36,739 nt of DNA from Perkinsus marinus ATCC 50983 (Eukaryota > Perkinsozoa > Perkinsida > Perkinsidae). How positions within the stretch are numbered: position 1 is the stretch's first letter; each line of letters begins with the position of its first letter. The notes beneath the pieces are model-generated. The model ran no database searches, had not been told where the DNA came from, and saw only the letters and a program-made list of their open reading frames with translations. The stretch lies in NCBI RefSeq assembly GCF_000006405.1, contig NW_003210883.1, forward strand, positions 91,399 to 128,137, given 5' to 3'. The position numbers and the translations under genes are program-made. Positions 20,512 to 30,401 of this stretch are shown in pieces.

Positions 20512-21637
20512 CGGCTACTTACACGTCACACTTCAAGGACGCTAAATTTGAGGACATGCCGAAATTGTGAACGATTATTTCTTTTTCCATTTCGAACACG
20601 GTAATTATAGGACTGTCTTTCACTCTGCTACTTGATTAATACACGGAAGGGACATTCAATCGATTTATATAGAATAGCAAAGCTTTCACTTCTTCCATAT
20701 ACAGTAATCTACGCAACGTTAACTTGAATATACCTATATTTATGATTTTCGCAACATGCACGTCACCTAAACTACTGATCAGCCTACCACCGTGTAATAA
20801 ATTAAATTTCTCTGACTTGCTGCTACCCTTGAGATAAAAGTCCCGGCAAAAGCGTCCCCAACAATTGGTTTCAACGCAACAATAAACAGAGCATTGAATC
20901 GTAATATTATGTATGCGTTCTAAGCCGTCTATTACAAAACTGAATTATTGGTGTTCCCATAGAATTTTACCAACGACGCAAGCTCGTACAATAGAGCACG
21001 AACCAGGCAATATACGCCGGAATCGCACCGTGCTACTTGCAACGCAGAATTAACCTCAACTAATGCATTCCCTCGATGCATGCATATACTATAAAAGTGC
21101 CATGAATGATAATCCCCGGCAAAACTCCTTGACCATGACTCGCAATCCATACTTAAGTTTCAACACTATGTACTATGTGTCCTACCAAATTCGATTCCTT
21201 GCTCACGACATCATGTTCCAAACTGAACATTCACAGACTTCTCAGAACCTCGATCTCTGCGAAGACTCACACTTACTACCGTAAAAATGCGAGCTCGCTT
21301 TATTCTAATCCATTACCACTAACACTCACCAAATCGATACGACGGCTCAGCGGTGCTTACTATTCCGCTGAGTCAAGGACAAACACGAACGATGAGCCCC
21401 ACGCAGCTGGATGAGCAGACCTTACTAAGCAGGCCAAAGTATTCTCTTAAATTACTGTACATGTGTACTCGTCCGAGTCGTAACTATTCTCTTTAGATGC
21501 AAAAACATACATTAGCCCTTTAACGCATCTTGACATTTGCGGATTGAGCTTGCAGCTCCCCCGCTACTTAACGCGAGACCCCATAGGATGAAACTTTGAT
21601 GCGAAACTTGAAATTCTAAATACCGTGAGTGGTCATA

Positions 21638-24600
21638 TCACTCAAATTCCACCAAAGCCGACCAGAAATCAGCAGATGCCACGACGCTCGACTTGGCAGA
21701 ATCAACCAAACGCGCAGTTGACCTTATCGACTCGCATAGCTGGGATAAAGCTCTAGCGACCTGAACCACAAGAAATGATCAGAGGAGTTACCGACATGCA
21801 GCAGCACTTACAATTTTAAGGTCATATTTATCAGCAATAATCTCCACTCGTTGAGCCATGTCCTCACTGTAAGAGCCTCCAGCACAGCAGTTGAAAACGT
21901 TTGTGAGAAGATTGGGTCTGGACGTTGATACCCGGGCGAAAACGGCGGGGAAATTGGCCTCCAACCACGTCCAACACAACTTGGCCGACTCTTCACTCGA
22001 TGCTCGAACACCTGACACTAGAAATGTACACACCGTATGGATCAGGAATGACTGACCTAACATGGGCTGGAAGAAGTCTTGGGGCTTCACGGAAGAACTC
22101 AAAGACCAGTCCAATGTACGCTGCTTCAATGAAGGTTGCGTGACGTACCTGTTCACCACTGATAAGGTGATCTACAAGTAATAATAGCAGGATGACGTAT
22201 ACAACGATAATTTGATAATGGAGTGGTAGTATGATATAATGACTTACCCTAGAGTAGCGAAAGCATCGACTCTTACTCCCTGTCGTGTATGAGGATCCTC
22301 AGCAACTTTCAAAAGTTTATACCATAATTTCTCCGAAACCTCCGCATCAGATCCCCCCAGAGCCAAGCGGAACACAGACTGTCTGACATCGTCAGCCAAA
22401 CCAGCATTGTCGGTGAAGAAGTCTTCCATCATTTCCTGAGCTTTCCCAACATACTCCTTATTATCGCGACAATGCACGCTCGCAAGAGCCACCAAATTGC
22501 ACCTCAACTGTCGAGTTTTGATATCCTCACCCCCCGTAGCAAACCATCCAACTCGACTAAGTCCAGGGGCGACCATAGCAGCAACCAAACGATTGAGTCC
22601 TTGTAGCTGACCAAGTCCTTTACATAACGTAGACATACCACCTATAACGCCTCTCAGTGCTTGCCATACATCGGCATCATCTTCCTTAGCAAACACCTTC
22701 AGCGTCTTCACCGCCTCCTCTGGTTTAGCCCGACCGGCCTTGACCATTGCCCAAATATCATCAATAACAGCAATACGATCCTTCACTGAGAGCTCGCCAG
22801 CTTGGATGCCTCTTAGAATGGCTTCCCACATGTCGGTAGACTTGTACTGCACTCTATAGGGAGCCAAAGCACCAAACTTGAATAAGATCCATTTCGCAGT
22901 AGCATCCACAGGAATCTCAATTTCTCTCTCATTCATAATAGTAAGGTCACCGTTGTCGCCCTCAGGGGTCTTGTCACTACCGACGAATATCGGGACAATC
23001 CATTGCTTTTCTGAGTCACCATCTTGGACAGAACCGTCACCAAGGAAATAGGACTGCTTCACATGGCATTTATGGCCACCAACGATTGGGCCGACTTCGA
23101 TCACTGGATAGCCCATTTGCTCAGTCCAACTAGCCATCATTTCTTTCAACTTCTGACCGGACGCCTAACCGATAAATAATAATAGGGATTATTACCAGCT
23201 CATAATACCATACCTCTTCGAACGCCTCCCAAAGTTGAGCAGTAACCGTACTGCCATATTGATACTTCTTAGTGTACAACTGACAGCCCTTACGGAACGT
23301 ATCAGCGCCCAGGATAGCATAAAGCATTCGGAGGACCTGCGAGCCTTTATCGTAGGATATAGCATCGAATACCTGAGGACCAATATATCAATAGATTCAA
23401 ATAATTCCCACATATTTACTTGTTCAACATCATGAGCTCTGTGGATTTCAACCTCAATAGGGTGACTCGATCTTAGACTGTCCATCTGCAGACACTTCTC
23501 ATAACACGTCGTCATGTAACTGAGTAGGTTTCGTCATAAATACAATTGGAATAATTGTACTTAGTATTTATCTATAGCAGTGACGGAAGGATATATGTTC
23601 GCTTCGCTCAGCTGAGCTCAGAAACTTTCTTACCAATCATAGGAGTTAACATTCATATTCGACCACAAGTGTACACAAACGAATGAGAATTTCTCAAAAT
23701 TTCTCAAGAATTTTTATATTATCACCAACACATGCAGTTGACCATGCGCATATTTCCCACGCTGTATGTAGACACTACAATTCACAATAAACTATCACTA
23801 AAAACGTCACTTACTAGTTCCAAATTCTCCACTTAGGGAACAGTCCCTGATCAGTACACAGATGCTGCATGAACCTCGCGAATCCTTCCTTCAGCCAGAG
23901 TTGATCCCACCAGCTCAGAGTCACAAGATCACCAAACCACATATGGGAAAGCTCATGTGCTACAACTGTAGCAACACGCTCTTTACTCGCAAAGGAGGCC
24001 TAAATAGCAGAATGGTAAATTCTCCCACCATCCAGCAAACAACCCAAGTTCGATCCCTGACACTACCATTTATTACCTTCTCTGCATCACACAAGAGATC
24101 AACTTCTCTGAACGTAACCAGACCCCAATTCTCCATCGCACCCATAGCAAAATCAGGAATGGCAATCATGTCCAGTTTGGGAAGAGGATAGTTCGTTGCG
24201 AAGAATTCCTCGTACCTGATGTACGATGAATAAAACGTGAAGTAGAATTATCATCATAACTTACCATTCGAGGGCCCTCACACCGACATCTAAGGCGAAG
24301 TTACTCAAGCACTTCTTACCCGGAGTGCACAACACTCTAACCTGAGCAGAAATACAACCGCCGGGAATAGAACCTTCGCGATAAGTCAACTGCAAAAATT
24401 AAACTGCAAGTACTTACCAACGTGCCATTCTTCGTCATCTTCTGCACGCATTCGAAGTCTCCCACACAAAATGCGATCAAATAAGTGCTCATTTTAAGAG
24501 TCGGCATAAACTCGACCGACTGATAAACGGTCTTGTTATCCTTGCCACCCTTAAACACTTCTCTTGAGGCTACAGGCATGTTCGACACAACCTGATTATA

Positions 24601-25674
24601 TACTTAATTTGGTCACCAGGATGAATGCATTCCTACTACCTGTTTATCAGCTTCAGTGGTGATAGTAATCTTAAAGATAGCTCTCCTCGCAGGCTCATCC
24701 ACACAAGGGAAAGCCCTACGAGCATACCACGCTTCAAAGTGTGTCGTCAACATATAATGGCTTTCCCCATCGAGATCAGTGTACCTAAACACACGGATGC
24801 AGCGGCGGCTGCGGGGCCTATTCAGATGCGCTGGCAACCACAATGCATAGTGTTATTCGAAGGACTACTACTAAGGACATTGATGTGAGTTCGATAGTTT
24901 ATATTACTTAGACCGGTAAAATCCACACATTTTATCATTATTAGTCCCCACGAACTTGACAGTTAAAACACCAGCTCCTTTACGGAGTTCTTTGGGGAAT
25001 CTAAAAGAATCAAAATTAAAAACAAGATAAAAATACTACCAGGACTACTTGAACTCAACTTCGGTCCTGTTAACATCTACTATCACTTGTTTAGCCATCA
25101 ACACCTCATTATCATACTTAAAAGTAACCTAACGAACCAAATTGTGAAATTGCAATCAAAGACCACCAAGGTACCGTACCTTATGTACATATTATAACAA
25201 AATTAGATTCAGAAAAAAATCATGTCGAGAATAATGTATATATCGCGAAACGAAATTCAGAGTAACTTATGAAAATTAATGTTGGGGTTTTTATACATAT
25301 CAGAATGAGGTGACAATTGATAAAAACACGTTAGAGTGATATTCCAATAGCAAAAACATATGAAAGATGAGGAAAATATGAAATGATAAATAGTAATATA
25401 TGAAAAATATAATTACGAGTGCACCTAGGACTACCTACCTCAGGATCGATAAGTAGCTCCTGTGCATTGAGGACTATCGAGGACGTAGACTCCAACACCT
25501 CGAGATGAACATTAACTTCACCTTCGAACCTGACATGATAGGGGGTGATCATGAGACAACTACAAGGCTTAGTCGAGACTGCTACCTCGAGGTTTCGAAA
25601 GATGGTTTCAGATGAACATCATATTGTATGACTTGGAAGTTAGTAGGAAGTACCTCCCTCTCGACAGGTACCAT
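21638..25674 (-). CDS. M1 family zinc aminopeptidase (puromycin-sensitive type), fifteen exons
   Basis: Removes N-terminal amino acids from peptides; without a signal peptide ([15 protein letters not shown]) it is probably cytosolic. Exons in order: 25586-25674, 25439-25529, 25049-25128, 24914-25000, 24640-24784, 24418-24591, 24265-24389, 24077-24215, 23815-23999, 23420-23519, 23214-23372, 22248-23164, 22057-22148, 21812-22011, 21638-21760. All phases agree; total 901 residues, normal for the family. Catalytic elements are complete: GAMEN at 289-293, HELSH at 325-329 with zinc Glu348 in WLKEGFA, and Tyr412 in AISYDKGSQ. Substrate-domain motifs [11 protein letters not shown] and [10 protein letters not shown] lie N-terminal; the C-terminal ERAP1-like helical domain runs through exon 12 to [20 protein letters not shown]. 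Intron 22012-22056 is 45 nt and has no stop in frame. Intron 23520-23814 holds a repeat copy. A stem-loop abuts the start codon. Transcribed divergently from alanine aminotransferase. Confidence 0.94.
23578..23764 (-). repeat. Intronic repeat family 1 copy in the aminopeptidase gene
   Basis: Lies in intron 23520-23814, sense to the gene. On the minus strand it starts CAGCGTGGGAAATATGCGCA and ends near CTTCCGTCACTG, matching the WDR6 intron copies, including GAGCTCAGCTGAG. Confidence 0.65.
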
Positions 25675-26419
25675 TGGTTTAGTGTATTCAATGAACTGAT
25701 AGGATCCTATTGCCCCAATACACTAACCTATAATCCTCACCAACCTCGTTTGTTGCTGGTGGGGTAGGCTAGCAAGCTAGAGCTGTAAGCTGAGGAGGGA
25801 CAGTGAATATCGCAATTTAGTGTAGTTTACACGTGCTTGCATCCACAGGGAATATTACAGTTATTTTAACAAAAATCTTTTTCGCAGTTACGAAGCGACA
25901 GTATGTATCTACTTGAACGAAAAAAAATCGCTTTGAAAATTTCTCAGGGAAATTCTAGAATCTTCCTCTGGCGAGGTCCTAGCTTGAAGATTCAGTGGAA
26001 CGCGATTCTATAATGTGCTATCTTATTTACAAAGTTGGATCGCAAATAAATGCTCTCAAGTAGTCGACTAGAAACCATCCGACTGTCGTGGCGCGCGCTA
26101 CATGCTTGCTCGTGCGTGCGAAAGATAATAAATGGTCGTTGCTGTCCATCCTTCGATGGAAGTATTTGAACCTCGTAGGAGTTCGATACGGAATAGGTTC
26201 TTATTTACTCTCTGAGAGGCTTATAAGATCTCAGGCGATCTCGTGGATACAAGCTACTACAATTTGTATCAAGCGCCTTAGCTGTATCGCTCCGCCCTTC
26301 AGAGTGACATTTTCAGCTCGCTTTGTGTGGTCCTCCTCTCCTATTAGCGTTTTCAATACACCTTAGTGTCTTCTCATCATCGTTATCACTATCAGTTTTA
26401 CAGTAGTATAATCACCACC
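25675..26419. promoter_or_regulatory. Divergent intergenic region between aminopeptidase and alanine aminotransferase
   Basis: 745 bp that must hold the promoters of both genes. No standard core element is recognisable. The aminopeptidase side carries a stem-loop (25676-25728). The aminotransferase side is pyrimidine-rich close to its ATG. Confidence 0.5.
25676..25728 (-). promoter_or_regulatory. Stem-loop next to the aminopeptidase start codon
   Basis: GGTTTAGTGTATT (25676-25688) and AATACACTAACC (25717-25728) are inverted repeats with one bulged base. Between them is the 12-nt palindrome ATAGGATCCTAT. The structure ends one base upstream of the ATG, so it would lie in the 5' leader if transcription starts further upstream. 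Confidence 0.55.
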
Positions 26420-27877
26420 ATGTCTAGTACCAATCAAGCCCTCACGGTTGAGACCATGAACCAGAATATCCGACAGGCAGAGTATGCCGTCCGTGGTGCT
26501 GTCGTGGCCAAGGCTGCTGAGATGAAGAAGCGTATTGCTGAGGGCGACAAGACCGTCCCCTTCGATCGTACCATCCCTTGCAACATCGGCAACCCGCAGG
26601 TCGTTGGTCAGAAGCCCATCACCTACTACCGTCAAGTTGCTGCTATCTGCACCTACCCTGCTCTTATGGAGTCTTCTGAGTTCCCTGAGGATGTCAAGGC
26701 CGCTGCCCAGTACTACTTGGATGGCAGTAATGGTGTCGGCACTGGTGGCTACACTATGAGCCCCGGCCTCCCTTGCATTCGGAAGCAGGTCGCTGCTTAC
26801 ATCGAGAGACGTGATGGTTATCCTTGTGATACTGAGAGGCTCTTCCTCACTACTGGTGCCTCTGAGGGTATCAAACGTGTGATGGATATGATCATCGCCA
26901 AGCCCGGTGTTGATGGTGTCCTCCTCCCCTGCCCTCAGTATCCCCTCTACTCCTGTGCTCTAACCATGAACGGTGGCCGTTATGACTACTACTACCTCAA
27001 GGAGGAGGATGGATGGAGTGTCTCTCAACAGGAGCTTCAGACCTCCTATGATCGTGCCGTGAGCGAAGGTATGAACCTCAAGGCCATCGCCGTTATCAAC
27101 CCAGGCAACCCGTGTGGCTCCGTCTTGAGTGAGGAGGACATCCGCGGCATCATCACCTTTGCCCGGGATCACAATCTTCTTATCATGGCTGATGAGGTCT
27201 ATCAGGAGAACATCTACACTGAGAGGAAGTTCTACTCGTTCAAGAAGATCCTCCGGGATCTCCAGAAGGAGAACCCTGGCAAGTTTGACTTGGTCCAGCT
27301 GGTCAGCTTCCACTCTACCTCTAAGGGTCTCCTTGGTGAGTGCGGTCAGCGTGGTGGTTACATGGAACTTGTTGGCTTTGATGAGCCCACTATCGCTCAG
27401 TTCAACAAGGTTGCAGCCTCTTGTCTTTCCTCTAACACTTTGGGTCAGATCTTCGTCGGCCTTATGTGCACTCCTCCCCCTGAGAACGGCCCCAGCTATC
27501 CTCTATTCAAGCAGGAGCGTCAGAACATCTACGATGGTCTTAAGAGGAGGGCCGAGGCCATCTCTCAGGAGTTCAACAAGATCGAGGGTATGAGTTGCCA
27601 ACGTGTCCAGGGTGCTATGTACGCCTTCGTCAACATCGAGCTCCCCAAGAAGGCTACTGAAGCTGCCAAGGCCCGTGGTTTCGCCAGTGCTGATGTTATG
27701 TACTGTCTCGATTTGGTCGAGCAGACTGGCATCGTTTGTGTCCCTGGTAACGGCTTCAAGGAGGTTGAGGGTACCAACCATTTCAGGATTACCATCCTTC
27801 CTCCTGATGATATGATGAAGGAGATGATCGGTAAGCTCGCCGACTTCCATAAGAACTTCCTCGCTAAGTACCATTAG
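26420..27877 (+). CDS. GPT: Alanine aminotransferase
   Basis: PLP enzyme interconverting alanine plus 2-oxoglutarate with pyruvate plus glutamate, linking glycolysis to amino-acid metabolism. Single uninterrupted exon of 485 residues, the usual length. Start is the ATG in ATCACCACCATGTCTAG; the open frame extends 18 codons upstream without another ATG. Fold type I features: NIGNPQVVGQKPITYYRQV near 55-75, the glycine-rich LTTGASEGIKRVMD, AVINPGNPCGSVLS and MADEVYQ with the PLP Asp, the Schiff-base lysine at about residue 302 in SFHSTSKGLLGECGQRGG, and the C-terminal FRITILPPDD. No targeting peptide is obvious, so probably cytosolic. Unlike its neighbours it has no intron and a strongly C-ending codon bias (GCC, ATC, AAG, CTC), typical of a highly expressed gene. 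An AATAAA at 27919-27924 lies 42 bp after the stop. Confidence 0.97.
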   Translation: MSSTNQALTVETMNQNIRQAEYAVRGAVVAKAAEMKKRIAEGDKTVPFDRTIPCNIGNPQVVGQKPITYYRQVAAICTYPALMESSEFPEDVKAAAQYYLDGSNGVGTGGYTMSPGLPCIRKQVAAYIERRDGYPCDTERLFLTTGASEGIKRVMDMIIAKPGVDGVLLPCPQYPLYSCALTMNGGRYDYYYLKEEDGWSVSQQELQTSYDRAVSEGMNLKAIAVINPGNPCGSVLSEEDIRGIITFARDHNLLIMADEVYQENIYTERKFYSFKKILRDLQKENPGKFDLVQLVSFHSTSKGLLGECGQRGGYMELVGFDEPTIAQFNKVAASCLSSNTLGQIFVGLMCTPPPENGPSYPLFKQERQNIYDGLKRRAEAISQEFNKIEGMSCQRVQGAMYAFVNIELPKKATEAAKARGFASADVMYCLDLVEQTGIVCVPGNGFKEVEGTNHFRITILPPDDMMKEMIGKLADFHKNFLAKYH

Positions 27878-28211
27878 ATGGTATAGTCGTGGAAGCTTCT
27901 ACTATTACGATTGTTGTTAATAAAGCTCTTCTACTACTACTGATCTTCTTATCACGATTAACTACAATAGCATCGCTATGGCTGATCTCTGTCAGTGCCA
28001 AGGTATGTGGGAGATCTCCCTATGAGATGATGCAGGAAGCTTCAATAGAGACTAGCAGATGATGATTATTCATCGAGAATGTCCCTTCATCCTCCGACGA
28101 CCATCGTTGGTCTGTGTACAAGTTTCAAGTAGTGTCGTCTGGCACTCGTTCCCATCAATTGTGTAGAGTTTGTCAATTACTATGACCTTCCTTATAAGGA
28201 GTGGATTATAA
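27878..28211. other. Spacer after alanine aminotransferase
   Basis: Contains the aminotransferase 3' UTR and the upstream region of the histidine-rich gene. No other gene seen. Confidence 0.5.
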
Positions 28212-28697
28212 ATGCCAGTCATCCATATGGATTCCCCTTCAACCTCTTTCGGGTCGGTCCCTGATGGTAACGGTGATGTTGGTAAGTCGAATTTTTGCCG
28301 ATAGTCGTTTGAGGACTTCTTTCAGGCATAGGAGGATTCTCAACAGATGGGATCATCACGTGAGCTGCTGTCACTGAGGCCCTTAGAGTAGCTTACCATA
28401 GGTCGGCCTTCAACCTCGCCAAGTATCACCATGCTCATCATCATGACCATCACGAACATGGTCACCATCATCATCATCACCATCATCATCATTCCAAGCA
28501 TCATAAGAAGCATTCCAAACACTCCAAACATTCCAAGCATTCTAGCAAGCATCATGGTAACGATCATTATGAGATGAGGACATTCATTGCGTCATTCAGG
28601 GTTTGGCATGGACGCTATGATGGACTTGGCTGCATCCTACTTTCTGAGGACACCGTTGATGACAGCTCATTTGGAGAGGTCACTGGCCTTCCTTTAA
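28212..28697 (+). CDS. Histidine-rich small protein, four exons
   Basis: Product family not recognised. Exons 28212-28281, 28326-28359, 28402-28556 and 28600-28697 are separated by introns of 44, 42 and 43 nt and stay in phase, giving 118 residues. The N-terminus is MPVIHMDSPSTSFGS, followed by GFSTDGIITSAFNLAKYHHA. The centre is dominated by His, first with Asp/Glu/Gly, then a run of nine His, then repeated HSK units (KKHSKHSKHSKHSSKHH). The C-terminus GMDAMMDLAASYFLRTPLMT is an amphipathic-looking segment ending SLAFL. Such His-rich tracts commonly bind Zn, Ni or Cu or heme in other proteins; that is only a possibility here. If the last intron is retained, the frame instead continues from the His tract to a stop at 28771. 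No signal peptide. Confidence 0.58.
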
Positions 28698-29355
28698 TAA
28701 CATGCACGATTGTCTACCATAATGGACCATGCAGCAGTGGTGATGACGATGGTGGTGGTGACACGCTGTGACCCTTGTCGAGTTACCAATATTCAGTTTT
28801 CTGGCAACTTCTAGTGAAAGTTATCCTCGAATTTTGGCAGGAAAAACCTATAGTAAGCCGCTAATTAGTATCAAATCTTGAAGGCGAGTACTCCGCCGAG
28901 ACGCGACTCTGCTTGACGGGAAAAACCTGATCCCGTCTTATCCCCAGTGGATCCTTGCGCCCCATTGGATGGTTTGCTCCAAGACATTGGTCAGTGGGTT
29001 CAGTTGTGGGACGGACGACTCAGTCTCTGATCTATATACTCATCAGCACACAACCACTATCGTAAAGTACATTCTAGACATTCCAGTGCCTGTCAATCTG
29101 CTTTTCAACCTCTCACTAGCCTATCCACGCGGTCTCTCAACTTGCTTCAACGGTCTTCGGAATATAGGATATTTTACTACCTCAGAACCCAGCTACTAAA
29201 ATACACTACGTAAAAAACACATGTAAAGCACACGTATCCTACGTGAAACATCCTGAGTCAGAACAGCACTATAGCAGATAACCCACATAACTATTGAACT
29301 CAAGAGGAGTGTCTCAAAAGTCATAGAAAAATCATTGTCCGTACGATCCGGTTAA
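28698..29355. other. Spacer, no gene recognised
   Basis: Lies between the histidine-rich gene (+) and the 3' end of the MAPEG-like gene (-). The open frame 28969-29199 lacks family similarity. Confidence 0.4.
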
Positions 29356-30078
29356 TTACAAGACAGGTAAGGTCCAATCCTTTGTTGCCATAAACTTGAC
29401 CACAACGTTACCAGGGAATGCTGCTTCCATGATGATACTTAAGATCGCCATGAATGCTGTATCGAAAGCGATGCTTCGTAACATAGCGAAGTCGAGGGCG
29501 TGGAAGATGTGGTAATTTGCACGAGCTAGGATTACCACAGCCGACAGGTTGGCCAAAAGATGTTCATCCATCCCACGGAGGATCCCCAAGATCACCTGAG
29601 GGGGACAATCCCTCCAGATGAGCAGCCAGACCGTACCGCAATAGAGAACATGGTGAAGCACTCCAGGGCATTGTAATGTGATGCGTACATCCTCAAACCC
29701 AAACCAGGCTTGGCCCGAGATAACTGGAAACGTCCGTAATGATTGTCATAGCCCTGTGGACTCATCGCCTGTATCTGTACTGCGGTAATATGAGGAGAAT
29801 CTTGAGTTAATATTACCCCACTAGCTACGCTGACAAGGGCATAGGCCATCAACAGTGACACTCCAACACCTACTAAGCAAGTAGTAAGGGGAGAAGACGA
29901 AGGGAACCCTACAACCGATGACAAAGTCGAGGTCTCTGATCCAATAGGTGTGCTGAGGGAATGTGTAACGTATGATGTCGACAATCCCGCTCGAGACCGC
30001 CAACTTGACGGTGGTGGTGGCGAGGAAGAAGTTGATCGGATAGATGATTCCGAATAAAGTGAAGACGCCGTAACCCAT
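29356..30078 (-). CDS. MAPEG-like integral membrane protein
   Basis: Resembles the MAPEG family (membrane-associated proteins in eicosanoid and glutathione metabolism; microsomal glutathione transferases). Exons 29913-30078, 29637-29872 and 29356-29595 with unusually short introns of 40 and 41 nt give 213 residues. Four to five hydrophobic segments are visible: around VFTLFGIIYPINFF, VGVSLLMAYALVSVASGVIL, ECFTMFSIAVILGIL, LSAVVILARANYHIFHAL and FDTAFMAILSIIM. The family-like signature is YASHYNALECFTMF (compare RAxxNxxE in MAPEG) followed by HALDFAMLRSIAF (compare YxLDxxxLRSLAF). The loop between the second span and that signature carries GYDNHYGRFQLSRAKPG. Likely in the ER or another internal membrane. 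The tRNA gene starts 58 bp upstream. The MAPEG assignment is by motif order only. Confidence 0.68.
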
Positions 30079-30135
30079 ATGAATAGAACAATTTCAAACA
30101 GCTCTAAACAGATCATAGCAATAGAATATCTGAAA

Positions 30136-30208
30136 CGATCTCGGTGAGACTCGTACCCACAATCTTTGGTTCCGAAGACCAACGCCTTATCTATTAGGCC
30201 ACGAGACC
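30136..30208 (-). tRNA. trnR-UCG: tRNA-Arg (anticodon UCG)
   Basis: The minus strand folds into a complete 73-nt cloverleaf without intron. Acceptor GGTCTCG pairs with CGAGATC (one G-U); D stem GCCT/AGGC; anticodon stem TTGGT/ACCAA with loop CTTCGGA, giving anticodon TCG; variable loop AGATT; T stem GTGGG/CTCAC with loop TACGAGT; discriminator G. The T loop has A where T is usual at position 55 (TTCGA becomes TACGA). Only TTT runs follow the 3' end, so the Pol III terminator is weak or further away. Confidence 0.88.
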
Positions 30209-30401
30209 TTCAAAATTAAAAAAAAAACACCAGCCCATACTCGCGATCAGAAGATTATTTTCCCGAATATCGACCTCTTGATGAACTCGAGAGCACTGTA
30301 CATTTAACTTGAAAAATGTCACGGATGACTAAATAAGGATGAGATAAAAAGTTACGCAAAATCCAAATCATTCAACAAAATAAATAGTTCATATCTCCTC
30401 T

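Larger units (their letters stand above)
18158..21637. other. Long region without recognised gene
   Basis: 18158-18840 is the duplicated GH18-like 3' flank. 18841-21637 is single-copy within the window, AT-rich on its right side. Open frames of 60-100 codons occur on both strands (for example 19170-19466 minus and 19201-19488 plus, overlapping each other), but none shows family similarity or a convincing splice structure. It contains three clear inverted repeats, listed separately. Confidence 0.4.

Noticed and set aside
28340-28567. Met-rich minus-strand open frame
   Set aside because: It is the reverse complement of the CAT/CAC histidine repeats of the plus-strand gene.
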